Notes under the pieces: model-generated | The model's input: only the letters and a program-made list of their open reading frames with translations | Told to the model about the DNA's origin: nothing | Database searches by the model: none | Part shown: positions 8,889-16,850 of the stretch, piece after piece | Layout: each line of letters begins with the position of its first letter | Position numbering within the stretch: the first letter of the stretch is position 1 | Program-made: the position numbers and the translations under genes | Assembly (NCBI RefSeq): GCF_030295975.1 | Contig: NZ_AP027364.1 | Coordinates: 3,348,001-3,412,000, forward strand | Source: Thalassotalea atypica | GTDB taxonomy: Bacteria; Pseudomonadota; Gammaproteobacteria; Enterobacterales; Alteromonadaceae | Direction: 5' to 3' | Length of the DNA: 64,000 nucleotides

Positions 8889-9887
8889 ATGCAAATCGCT
8901 CCTCCATACTTATTATTCATCGGCGATGCCACAGATCACTTATCGATAAAGATGGCACGTGGCGCAGCCGATTGGCGTCCAGAGTTATGTGTCGGTGAAT
9001 ATTCCATTGATGGCTGTACCGTCACTACAGGACTCGAGCAATTAGATATTAAGCAAGCGGCTGCAAAAGGCGCAAAATCTTTCGTATTAGGCTTTGCCAA
9101 CAGTGGCGGCGTACTTGAACAAAAATGGTTGCCCTACATCCATGAAGCACTAGAAAATGGCATGGACGTTGTCAGTGGTTTGCACGACAAAATGACTGAC
9201 TTTGATGACATCAGGGCCAAAGCAAAAGCAACGGGGCAACAGTTACTCGATATCCGCCACCCAAAAGCTGAATTTAAAACTGGCACCGGCGTTAAGCGCA
9301 CAGGTAAACGTTTGTTAACCGTAGGCACAGATTGCTCAGTAGGAAAAATGTATACTTCATTAAGCCTTGAGAAAGCGATGAAAAGCAAAGGTTATAATGT
9401 CGATTTCAGGGCCACAGGCCAATGTGGAATTTTAATTGCTGGCTCAGGTGTAGCAATTGATTGTGTCATTTCAGATTTTCTTTCAGGTGCTACAGAAGGT
9501 CTATCACCTGATGCAGCGAATGACCATTGGGATATTATTGAAGGCCAAGGTTCGCTTTCTCATCCCGCTTTTGCAGGAGTCAGTTTGGGATTGTTACATG
9601 GTTCACAGCCTGATGCGATCGTGATTTGTCATGCTCTTGAGCGAACTCATATGCGAGGACTTCCGGACAGTAAATTTCCGAGTATCGCCAATACCATTGA
9701 ATTAAACCTACAAGCTGCTAAATTGACCAATCCAAACGCAAAAATTGTCGGCATTACGGTGAATACCTCCATGGTGAGCGTTGAGCAAGGTCGAGCCATA
9801 TGTCAGCAATTAAGTGAAGAGTTTGACTTACCTTGTGTTGATCCATTGCGTGACGGCACTGACAGCATAGTAGAAAATTTATCATGA
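8889..9887 (+). CDS. dgcN: DgcN, D-glutamate N-acetyltransferase (DUF1611 family)
   Basis: 332 aa from the ATG at 8889, which has TTTAGGA about eight bases upstream; a GTG eight codons earlier lacks a signal. DUF1611 proteins have an N-terminal Rossmann-like domain and a C-terminal P-loop domain; the P-loop GTDCSVGK is at residues 146-153, followed by RATGQCG and the conserved EGQGSLSHPA block. In characterised marine bacteria DgcN acetylates D-glutamate to N-acetyl-D-glutamate, which DgcA then converts to N-acetyl-L-glutamate for arginine or glutamate metabolism. The stop overlaps the dgcA start (ATGA), so the two are translationally coupled. A cytoplasmic location is expected. Assignment is supported by family, partner and regulator; annotation pipelines often mislabel this family as epimerase/dehydratase. 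Confidence 0.88.
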   Translation: MQIAPPYLLFIGDATDHLSIKMARGAADWRPELCVGEYSIDGCTVTTGLEQLDIKQAAAKGAKSFVLGFANSGGVLEQKWLPYIHEALENGMDVVSGLHDKMTDFDDIRAKAKATGQQLLDIRHPKAEFKTGTGVKRTGKRLLTVGTDCSVGKMYTSLSLEKAMKSKGYNVDFRATGQCGILIAGSGVAIDCVISDFLSGATEGLSPDAANDHWDIIEGQGSLSHPAFAGVSLGLLHGSQPDAIVICHALERTHMRGLPDSKFPSIANTIELNLQAAKLTNPNAKIVGITVNTSMVSVEQGRAICQQLSEEFDLPCVDPLRDGTDSIVENLS

Positions 9888-10945
9888 AGATGAGTCAGAA
9901 AAGAGCAGACGATAACGCTTCCTTACGTATCAATGTTTATCAACAACAGCTACCTCTTAAAGCGGTCTTTCGTATTGCTCGTGGCGCAAAAACAAGTGCT
10001 GATGTAATTGTTGTTACTATCAGTGATGGAAAAAATACCGGTTGGGCTGAGTCGGTTCCTTATGCTAGATATCAAGAGTCATTAGCCAGCGTGCGCAAGC
10101 AAGTTGAGTCAATTGAAACAGATGAAGTATCAACTAACGCTTTTGCGGCAATCATCGCGCAAATGCCCGCAGGTGCTGCCCGTAACGCACTGGATTGTGC
10201 TTTCTGGGACTTGCAGGCAAAGCAACAAGGTAAGGAAGTCAGCCAACTACTCTCTTTGGATGAAGTTACACCTTGCACGACAGCACAAACCCTAAGCATA
10301 GATACGCCAGAAGCGATGGCAAAAGCGGTAATAGCGCTCAATAACCCGCCTCTTGTTAAAGTCAAACTCGACAACCAGGATATCATTGAGAAAATGACAG
10401 CTATTCAAGCAGCCGCACCAGATGCCAAGTTTATTGTCGATGCCAATGAAGGCTGGTCAATCGAAGACTTAACACAGTGTGGTGAGCAATTAGCTAAACT
10501 GAATGTTATTTTAATCGAGCAACCATTACCCGCGGGACAAGATCAAGCATTGTCAGACTATTCATCACCGGTGCCACTGTGCGCAGATGAATCCTGTCAT
10601 ACGCGTGCAGAGCTTGATTATCTTAAGGACAAATATGAAGTCGTTAACATCAAGTTAGATAAAACCGGCGGTTTGTCTGAAGCCCTATTACTGGCGAAAG
10701 AAGCTAAAGAAATGGGTTTTGAAATTATGCTCGGCTGTATGGTGGGTAGCTCACTAGCGATGGCACCCGCGTCTTTGCTATCTGATTTTGCCCAATATGT
10801 AGATTTGGATGGCCCGTTACTAATCAGCGACGACCGTGAGCACGGATTTAGATTCGAAGGTGGCACCATGATGCCTTTAAATACAGCACTTTGGGGAGGC
10901 GTAACTCAACCAAGAGAGCTTGTAAAACTAGCTATCAGCAATTAG
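9884..10945 (+). CDS. dgcA: DgcA, N-acetyl-D-glutamate racemase (enolase superfamily)
   Basis: 353 aa. Enolase-superfamily, dipeptide-epimerase-like fold: a capping domain (about 1-125), then a barrel with the KxK pair K159/K161, metal ligands D186 (VDANEGW), E212 (IEQPL) and D235 (CADES), and the opposing catalytic K257 in NIKLDKTGG. Two lysines on opposite faces indicate 1,1-proton transfer, i.e. racemisation or epimerisation. In the DgcN/DgcA pathway the enzyme racemises N-acetyl-D-Glu to N-acetyl-L-Glu. The ATG overlaps the dgcN stop by four bases. An alternative ATG lies two codons downstream. A dipeptide epimerase such as YcjG is the main alternative, but the coupling to dgcN favours DgcA. 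A strong terminator ends the operon. Confidence 0.87.
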   Translation: MKMSQKRADDNASLRINVYQQQLPLKAVFRIARGAKTSADVIVVTISDGKNTGWAESVPYARYQESLASVRKQVESIETDEVSTNAFAAIIAQMPAGAARNALDCAFWDLQAKQQGKEVSQLLSLDEVTPCTTAQTLSIDTPEAMAKAVIALNNPPLVKVKLDNQDIIEKMTAIQAAAPDAKFIVDANEGWSIEDLTQCGEQLAKLNVILIEQPLPAGQDQALSDYSSPVPLCADESCHTRAELDYLKDKYEVVNIKLDKTGGLSEALLLAKEAKEMGFEIMLGCMVGSSLAMAPASLLSDFAQYVDLDGPLLISDDREHGFRFEGGTMMPLNTALWGGVTQPRELVKLAISN

Positions 10946-10973
10946 CTCCAACCTTTTTACATCAGATGATGTT

Positions 10974-10998
10974 AGCCCAGCTTACTGGGCTTTTTTTG
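10974..10998 (+). terminator. Rho-independent terminator of dgcNA
   Basis: Seven-bp GC-rich stem (AGCCCAG / CTGGGCT) with a 4-nt loop followed directly by a run of T, 28 bases after the dgcA stop. Confidence 0.9.
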
Positions 10999-11013
10999 TA
11001 TTAAAATTTAACT

Positions 11014-11349
11014 TTAAGCCTTTTTGACAAACTTAGCAGTCACCATCATTTCGCCTACGCCATCGACCTTGCAGTCAAGTTCGTGATCTTTTTTATCCAT
11101 CACTCGCCTTACTAACGCTTTAGTACCAATTTTAATAACTTGCGAGCTGCCTTTGATTTTTAAATCTTTAATGACAGTGACTTTATCACCATCTGTAAGT
11201 AATGCCCCATTAGCGTCTTTAACGTTAACCAGTTCATCCTCTGCAACTTCTTTGGGATCCCACTCATAACCGCACTCAGGACAAATTAAATGGTTTTGAT
11301 CTGGGTAAACAAATTCAGATTGGCAACTTGGGCAGGGAGGAAAAGACAT
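11014..11349 (-). CDS. yjdM: YjdM/PhnA-family zinc-ribbon protein
   Basis: 111 aa, the usual length. An N-terminal zinc ribbon with two CxxC pairs (CPSC at 6-9, CPEC at 23-26) is followed by an SH3-like PhnA domain with the family sequence DGDKVTVIKDLKIKGSS. Although named after phosphonate operons, this protein (E. coli YjdM) is no longer regarded as a phosphonatase; its cellular role is unclear. It is convergent with dgcA and shares only the terminator region. The ribosome-binding signal is poor (GTGG), and a 16-bp-arm inverted repeat ends nine bases before the start codon, which may control initiation or transcription. Confidence 0.85.
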   Translation of the reverse strand: MSFPPCPSCQSEFVYPDQNHLICPECGYEWDPKEVAEDELVNVKDANGALLTDGDKVTVIKDLKIKGSSQVIKIGTKALVRRVMDKKDHELDCKVDGVGEMMVTAKFVKKA

Positions 11350-11358
11350 ATAAAACCA

Positions 11359-11392
11359 CTATTAAAATTTAGTCAGGACTAAATTTTAATAG
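11359..11392. promoter_or_regulatory. Perfect inverted repeat (16-bp arms, 2-nt spacer) upstream of yjdM
   Basis: Arms CTATTAAAATTTAGTC (11359-11374) and GACTAAATTTTAATAG (11377-11392) are exact reverse complements separated by AG. The repeat ends nine bases before the yjdM ATG. On the plus side it is followed by TTTTTG. It could be an operator, a 5' UTR hairpin that hides the ribosome-binding site, or a boundary terminator; no plus-strand gene ends here, which argues against the last. Confidence 0.7.
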
Positions 11393-11436
11393 TTTTTGTT
11401 TAACTTAGCGAGTCTGTTGCAAGAAATTTAAAGCAG

Positions 11437-11466
11437 GCCCAGAGCGCGATGATTACCGCTCCGGGC
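11437..11466 (-). terminator. Probable terminator of the capA-like gene
   Basis: GC-rich stem GCCCAGAGCG / CGCTCCGGGC with a single A-C mismatch, 22 bases after the stop on the minus strand. The following minus-strand stretch is only moderately T-rich. Confidence 0.6.
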
Positions 11467-11487
11467 GTATTTTCATTTTTAATATTA

Positions 11488-13560
11488 TTAGTGCAGTGTT
11501 AACTTAATCGGTGAATTAACGGGGCGATCAAGTCCGATAAAAGACGCTTGTTTGGCATTGAGGTTAAAGAAATTTGGCTGTTCGCTTTTACTATATGCCG
11601 TTTGCCATTCAATTAACGCAAAATCATCAATATCGATTTGAGTTTGAGTGCCGTCTGCTGCGATAAATTCCGCCAACACACGATAACTACGATAACCAAT
11701 TCGAGGTGAATTAAAGTCGATTTCAACGGATTGCCATTGTTTACTGTTGCCCAATGTTACTGACTGAATTAAATTCTTCTTTCCGTTTTTAAAGGCATCG
11801 AAAAGTTTTTGCCTAGTTTTACGACCTTGCCAGTAAAAATTAACCTTTACCCCCTTGTCCACCTTGAATTTTGCCTTAATCGTCATTGGACTACTGGCTT
11901 TATATACTCGCCTAAAACTTTGCATGCCAAAGATACTAGGTGTTTTATCTAGCGTTAACGATAAGCTAGTTGTACCGCTTGCACCGAAATCATTGACAGC
12001 TATTTTTTCTCGGTCGAATAACCAACCTCGCTCTGCATTTGAAAAATTATCAAAGCTCTCAAAGTCACTGCCATTGATCAAGTTGGTACCAAGACGGTAG
12101 GCAATTTGTTCATTCGGAAGGCCCACCTGAGCTAACGATTTGTGCCAAGGTAAGTGATGCAAGCTAGCAACCGTGGTCCCTACAGGGAATGAGACTTGTT
12201 GAGCTAGCTTATCTGACTTTTTCGCTTGATTATCGGCAGTGATCACGCCATGCCCACCAGATTGGGTAATATTAGTGTAACGCAATGCTGACAGCTCCTT
12301 CAATCGTTTCATTGTTGAATAACGGTGCATACCTGTCGCAGGCGTAGGTTGATAACCTTTTAAGTAAATTGGTACTATTTCAGCACGAGTAAACGCACCT
12401 TCATCGAGCCAAACATAAAGAATAAAGCTGTGTTGGGTGGAACTAAAATTTTGATCAAAGGTAAAGTTGCCCATGGAGTAGGCAATCAAGTTGCCGTTAT
12501 ATAACTCTAACCCTTGCGCAACATGGGGATGGTGGGCAATGGCTAACGCAGCTCCTGAGTCAATCGAGCTTTTAAGGCGCTGTTCAGTCACACCGGTTGG
12601 CCCATCAGAATATTCCTGACTACCATGATATTGTACAATAGTCGTTTGATTTTTTTCTACTTCCTTACTTACTGATGCAACGATATTTTCCATGGAACCA
12701 TAGGCTGCGCCACCGTGCTTAGCAGTTGCTGACTGTGTCGGTGTGGTGCTACCTTCCCAGCCGACATAACCTAACATTGAAAACGCTTGATCATTGATGC
12801 GTTGGCGATGCGCCTTTAATGCGTCTTGTTCATCAAGCCCTGCGCCTGAATAATCCAACTCACTTTGCTCAAGGTGTTTGAGTGTTGAAACTAGCCCTTC
12901 TTCCAAGTAGTCATAGGTGTGATTATTACCTAGTGAAACGTAATCAACTCCAGCCCAAGTCAGCGCAGCAAGTAGCTCAGGCTGCGAATAAAACGTCACT
13001 GATTTTTTAGCGCGCTCTTTTGGGGCCTGTTCTGCTATCTGTGTTTCTAAATTCACTGCGGCATAATCAGCAATGCTCATGTACGGTTTAACGGCCGCTA
13101 GAATTGACTTACTATCAGTAAGATTAGTCTCGTAATTGATCAACACTTCATCACCAAAATATGGTTTATAGAAGCGACGTCCCATCATGACATCACCACC
13201 AAAAGCCAGCATGACACGTCCTGTTTTCTTCTTAACTAAAGTAATGTTATCAAATACATTCTCAAACTTGTTAGTCGTTAGTTCATAGCGACTAAACGAT
13301 TGAACACTTGGGTAATAACCTTGTTTTTTAAATGTAAACTGCAACATTTTTTGAGCGGGTAAGTTAAAGTGAAATGCGCCAGAATCACTACTTTCAAATG
13401 ATGCATCATTTAATGTGATTTGAACATTATCAAGTGCAGCTCCTTGTTCATCAATAATTTTGCCTGAAAAATCATATGTGTTATTGGCCTGAGCGCCATA
13501 AGCTGTAATGGCTAAAACCGAGATTAACAACGTTGTAAAGTAAGACATAAAAGTACTCAA
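11488..13560 (-). CDS. Secreted CapA-family metallophosphatase with N- and C-terminal accessory domains
   Basis: 690 aa. A signal peptide ends near GAQA (residue 25). Residues about 30-110 look like a carboxypeptidase-regulatory-like beta-sandwich (FSGKIIDEQGAALDNVQITL). Residues about 115-400 are the CapA (PGA_cap) calcineurin-like domain, with AFGGDVMMGRRF, SLGNNHTYDY, IVQYHGSQEY and AIAHHPHVAQG...YSMGNFTFD. The last roughly 200 residues (ending with an IDIDDFALIEW strand) resemble a carbohydrate-binding jelly roll. CapA proteins take part in poly-gamma-glutamate capsule systems, but no capB/capC neighbours exist here, so a capsule role is not supported. A hydrolytic or wall-binding periplasmic role is equally possible. 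Poly-gamma-glutamate often contains D-Glu, an intriguing but unproven link to the dgc island. Confidence 0.75.
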   Translation of the reverse strand: MSTFMSYFTTLLISVLAITAYGAQANNTYDFSGKIIDEQGAALDNVQITLNDASFESSDSGAFHFNLPAQKMLQFTFKKQGYYPSVQSFSRYELTTNKFENVFDNITLVKKKTGRVMLAFGGDVMMGRRFYKPYFGDEVLINYETNLTDSKSILAAVKPYMSIADYAAVNLETQIAEQAPKERAKKSVTFYSQPELLAALTWAGVDYVSLGNNHTYDYLEEGLVSTLKHLEQSELDYSGAGLDEQDALKAHRQRINDQAFSMLGYVGWEGSTTPTQSATAKHGGAAYGSMENIVASVSKEVEKNQTTIVQYHGSQEYSDGPTGVTEQRLKSSIDSGAALAIAHHPHVAQGLELYNGNLIAYSMGNFTFDQNFSSTQHSFILYVWLDEGAFTRAEIVPIYLKGYQPTPATGMHRYSTMKRLKELSALRYTNITQSGGHGVITADNQAKKSDKLAQQVSFPVGTTVASLHHLPWHKSLAQVGLPNEQIAYRLGTNLINGSDFESFDNFSNAERGWLFDREKIAVNDFGASGTTSLSLTLDKTPSIFGMQSFRRVYKASSPMTIKAKFKVDKGVKVNFYWQGRKTRQKLFDAFKNGKKNLIQSVTLGNSKQWQSVEIDFNSPRIGYRSYRVLAEFIAADGTQTQIDIDDFALIEWQTAYSKSEQPNFFNLNAKQASFIGLDRPVNSPIKLTLH

Positions 13561-13624
13561 AAACTGGTATTGATATCAAGTATATCTATTTGAATTCAAA
13601 ACTATCATTCCTAATTAAAATAAT

Positions 13625-13647
13625 CCTATAACCTGTATCTATAGGTT
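13625..13647. promoter_or_regulatory. Overlapping inverted repeats upstream of the capA-like gene
   Basis: CCTATA (13625-13630) with TATAGG (13640-13645), and AACCT (13630-13634) with AGGTT (13643-13647), form nested dyads about 65-85 bp before the start. The spacing differs from the DgcR-type box. Low-confidence operator candidate. Confidence 0.3.
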
Positions 13648-13711
13648 GTGTCATTTGACCTTTTGTTAAATAGTGTTTATGGCATTTTCAGCACTTATTT
13701 TTTGACAAAAA

Positions 13712-13734
13712 AAAGCCTAGCGAAGCTAGGCTTT
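13712..13734 (-). terminator. Rho-independent terminator of the second TonB receptor
   Basis: Ten-bp perfect stem AAAGCCTAGC / GCTAGGCTTT with a GAA loop; on the minus strand it is followed by a run of T. It lies 21 bases after the receptor stop and separates it from the capA-like gene. Confidence 0.9.
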
Positions 13735-13755
13735 ATTCTAAGGTTTAATTAACTA

Positions 13756-16311
13756 TTAAAAGTTATATTGAACCTTCGCATAGTAGAATCCACCATTGTA
13801 GTCAAATGGACCACTTTCGTAGAATTTCGCACCTAACGCACCGTACGTACCATCTTTAAGCTTTTCAGCTTCTTGGTCGAACAAGTTAGTTGCACCTACT
13901 GAGAACGTGAATGAGTCATTCATGAAGTAGCTCATTTCTGCATCAAATGTTACTGCAGCATCAGCCGTTTCAGAACCCCAATCAGATGTATCATCTGCGT
14001 GAGTTGCGTAGTACTCACCAAAGTAGTTTGCACGGATAAACATGCTAATGTCATCCCAGCTTTGAGCTACGGTAAATGTAGCACGATGATCTGGCATACC
14101 TTCTTCTAAACGACGCACTTTACCTTCGTCAGTTGTTGTTGGGTCAAACTTATCAACTGTTGTTTCATTCCAGTTATAAGCAAGACTTAATTCAGTGTCG
14201 CCACCAAACAATTCCATTGAGTAGTTACCAACAATATCAAGACCTTGTGTCGTTGTATCGAAGTCATTTGCAAAGTAAGTTACTTTTGAAATTAACTCTG
14301 GATTTTGAACACCAATTTCACGAAGAGCTTCATGATCTTCTTCTCTCACCGTAATTTGGCTAGATTGAGCAATACGATCCGTTACTTCAATGTTGTAGTA
14401 ATCAACTGTGATGAATAAATCACCTTCTTGATAAACGATACCACCAGCATAACTTCTTGATTCTTCAGGCTGTAGCTCTTCACCGCCGTAGAACGCTGAT
14501 AATGGATCAGTTGGTGGAGCCGTGAAGCTTTGAATCAGATCGCCATTAACAATTGAAGTAGCCGTGTTGACAACATTTGCTTGACCAACTGTAGGAGCAC
14601 GGAAACCTGTGCTTGTTGAGCCACGTAAAGAGAACTCATCTGATAACGAGTATTGGAACGTTAGCTTGTAGTTAGTTGTATCACCAAAGGTGGTGAAATC
14701 TTCGAAACGTATCGCTGTACCAACCATTAGGTCTTCAGTTAAGTACGCTTCAACATCTGCATAAAGCGCCCAGTTACGGCGGTCATTACGACCTTGTGCT
14801 TCAGGACCAAAGCCTTTAAAACCATGTGACCCAATGTTAAAACCTTGGTCAGCAAAATCACCCGCTTTCCAAGACGCTTCTTCACCGGCGATAATTTCAA
14901 AACTTTCTTCGCGGAATTCAGCACCTAATGCAACGTTGACAGGCTCATCTAAGCCTTCAAGATCAAACGCTCGAACGATATCGAAGTTAAAGGTCTTTTC
15001 AAGTTGAATGTACTTACCAGTATCAAACTCTGTAGGAGTCGCTAAACCTAATGACGGGTTTAAGGTATTTTTAAGGTTAAAGTCAGATTCGTTACGACCG
15101 ACTGAGCCACTTAAATCAAAGAACCATTCAGCAAGAATGCCCGACTTAATATCACCTTTAACACCCATAGTTAATGAGGTATCTGTGATGTTACCGCCAA
15201 ATGCTGGCGTATAACCACCTGGCATAATTTGGTTCATTGAGAAACAGTTAGGATCTGCCACCATGTCTTGATAAGCTTGCGTATCCAATACGTTTGGCAC
15301 ATTTGCCGGTACCACAGCACATGTACGAGCTGCACCTTCAGATTGTGCAATATCACCCACTAGTAACGTTTCACCGCCATCAATTGAGAATACATTGCCA
15401 CGGTTATGTGGATTACGGTAGTAGAATCCACCCGTTACATCGCGCTCTGAATAGTTACCGAAGGTGTAAAATTCTTTATCATCACCTAAATCAAGTTTGA
15501 TGTTACCAAACAATGTGATGTCATCTTCAATCTCTGGATTACCCCAGATTTGTGCAGGATCAGTAACTGCCGTGTTACCAGCGTCAATTAATGCTTGTGC
15601 ATCAGGACGCTGTACGCTTCGGCTTGTCGGATCAGCTTGTTTTAACTGGAAGCTTAAGTTAATTGAGCCGTCATCTGTGAATGGCATACCAATGTTGCCA
15701 TCAATAGTCGTTGTCGAACCGTCACCTTCAAAGAATTCACCCTGTTTAATAGAAAGTGAACCACCATCAGCGTCATCTTTTAAAACAAAGTTCATTACAC
15801 CCGCGATTGCATCAGAGCCGTACTGCGCCGCAGCACCGTCACGTAGTACTTCTACTTGCTTTAAAGCAACGCTTGGGATAACTGAAATATCAGGACCTTG
15901 AGCACCATCATTCACACCACCACCTTGGAAGGCAATAACAGATGCTCTGTGACGGCGCTTACCATTAACTAACACTAATGTAGAGTCAGAAGACAAACCG
16001 CGAAGGTTTACGGGACGAATTAGTGTAGCGGCATCAGAGATAGGTTGAGCACGTACGTTAAACGATGGAATTGCACCAACAAGTTGGTCAAGCATATCGC
16101 TAGATGCTGATTTACCTAATTCATTACCACCAACAATATCTACTGGAACAGCAGAGTCAGCGATTGAACGAGGAGCAGCACGAGAACCAACAACAACGAT
16201 TTTTTCTACTTCTTCTACTGAAGCATCACTTTCAGCAGCAAAAACTGGAGCAGTACCTAAGGCGGCACTTACTGCTAAAGCAAGTGAGCCGGCACGGAAT
16301 TTATTAGACAT
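13756..16311 (-). CDS. TonB-dependent outer-membrane receptor
   Basis: 851 aa with AAGGA nine bases before the ATG. A signal peptide ends at PVFA (residue about 25). A plug domain follows, with VEKIVVVGSRAAPRSI, VNLRGLSSDSTLVLVNGKRR and VEVLRDGAAAQYGSDAIAGVMNF, then a beta-barrel ending in KVQYNF with terminal Phe. It has the hallmarks of the large nutrient TonB receptors of Alteromonadales. No MalR-type or DgcR-type operator is present in the 250 bases upstream, so neither neighbouring regulon clearly claims it. The substrate cannot be stated; the CapA-like gene downstream is separated by a terminator, so even that partnership is uncertain. Confidence 0.88.
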   Translation of the reverse strand: MSNKFRAGSLALAVSAALGTAPVFAAESDASVEEVEKIVVVGSRAAPRSIADSAVPVDIVGGNELGKSASSDMLDQLVGAIPSFNVRAQPISDAATLIRPVNLRGLSSDSTLVLVNGKRRHRASVIAFQGGGVNDGAQGPDISVIPSVALKQVEVLRDGAAAQYGSDAIAGVMNFVLKDDADGGSLSIKQGEFFEGDGSTTTIDGNIGMPFTDDGSINLSFQLKQADPTSRSVQRPDAQALIDAGNTAVTDPAQIWGNPEIEDDITLFGNIKLDLGDDKEFYTFGNYSERDVTGGFYYRNPHNRGNVFSIDGGETLLVGDIAQSEGAARTCAVVPANVPNVLDTQAYQDMVADPNCFSMNQIMPGGYTPAFGGNITDTSLTMGVKGDIKSGILAEWFFDLSGSVGRNESDFNLKNTLNPSLGLATPTEFDTGKYIQLEKTFNFDIVRAFDLEGLDEPVNVALGAEFREESFEIIAGEEASWKAGDFADQGFNIGSHGFKGFGPEAQGRNDRRNWALYADVEAYLTEDLMVGTAIRFEDFTTFGDTTNYKLTFQYSLSDEFSLRGSTSTGFRAPTVGQANVVNTATSIVNGDLIQSFTAPPTDPLSAFYGGEELQPEESRSYAGGIVYQEGDLFITVDYYNIEVTDRIAQSSQITVREEDHEALREIGVQNPELISKVTYFANDFDTTTQGLDIVGNYSMELFGGDTELSLAYNWNETTVDKFDPTTTDEGKVRRLEEGMPDHRATFTVAQSWDDISMFIRANYFGEYYATHADDTSDWGSETADAAVTFDAEMSYFMNDSFTFSVGATNLFDQEAEKLKDGTYGALGAKFYESGPFDYNGGFYYAKVQYNF

Positions 16312-16561
16312 GTTATCCTTCCCTAAATTTATAATTATATTTTTTATAAATATTTATTTTATTTTTTGTACTTAGTTCAACAATTGAAAAATTGACTAAG
16401 GTCAATTATTTATAAATCAGCTAAACGCTTATTACAAGTACGTTACAGTTGTATTTTTGTATACAAACTGTGTTTCTAAGCTTAAAGCTGCTCCTTCTAC
16501 GAAAGAGAACAATGGTTTATTTATGAACTTGACAAATGAACAAAGCTATACACCCTAGTAT

Positions 16562-16828
16562 CTATAAGCTATTGGCTTGTTTTTGTTGTGCGAAAATTTT
16601 CGTAATTAAGTTGATATTTTGAATTGTTAAATTATTTTGAAAATAATTGATAAATTTGTAGTCTTTTTGGAAAGTTTTTAAGACGACTGACACAAAACAA
16701 GCGACAGTTAACATTGCATTAACAACTAACACGATGTCTTCGGTGATATAAATTCTGAAAATTGAAACTGAAGTTGTAGATAAAATCATGCCAGTAATAA
16801 ACAGTAAGCATTTATTACTGGCGAGCAT
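16562..16828 (-). CDS. Possible small two-helix membrane protein, 88 aa
   Basis: The frame starts at an ATG 22 bases after the stop of the GH13 alpha-glucosidase on the same strand. Two hydrophobic stretches (about residues 7-25 and 31-50) are followed by a polar, Asn/Gln-rich tail. No good ribosome-binding signal is visible and the region is AT-rich, so this could be a chance frame. If it is not real, 16312-16850 is a 539-base stretch holding only the TonB receptor promoter. I know of no family match. Confidence 0.3.
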   Translation of the reverse strand: MLASNKCLLFITGMILSTTSVSIFRIYITEDIVLVVNAMLTVACFVSVVLKTFQKDYKFINYFQNNLTIQNINLITKIFAQQKQANSL

Positions 16829-16850
16829 TTAACTGAAACGATTAGTAACA

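Noticed and set aside
8889-9887. NAD-dependent epimerase/dehydratase
   Set aside because: This is the common automatic label for DUF1611; the P-loop domain and coupling to dgcA fit DgcN better, and no TGxxGxxG or YxxxK motif is visible.
11014-11349. PhnA as phosphonoacetate hydrolase
   Set aside because: The 111-aa zinc-ribbon YjdM family shares only the historical name; the metal-dependent hydrolase PhnA is a different, larger protein.
11488-13560. Poly-gamma-glutamate capsule biosynthesis cluster
   Set aside because: Only a CapA-like protein is present; no capB/pgsB ligase or capC gene is found in the window.
13756-16311. Assigning the second TonB receptor to the maltodextrin regulon
   Set aside because: No MalR-type site is present upstream and its plug belongs to the generic receptor group, so only its location would support the assignment.
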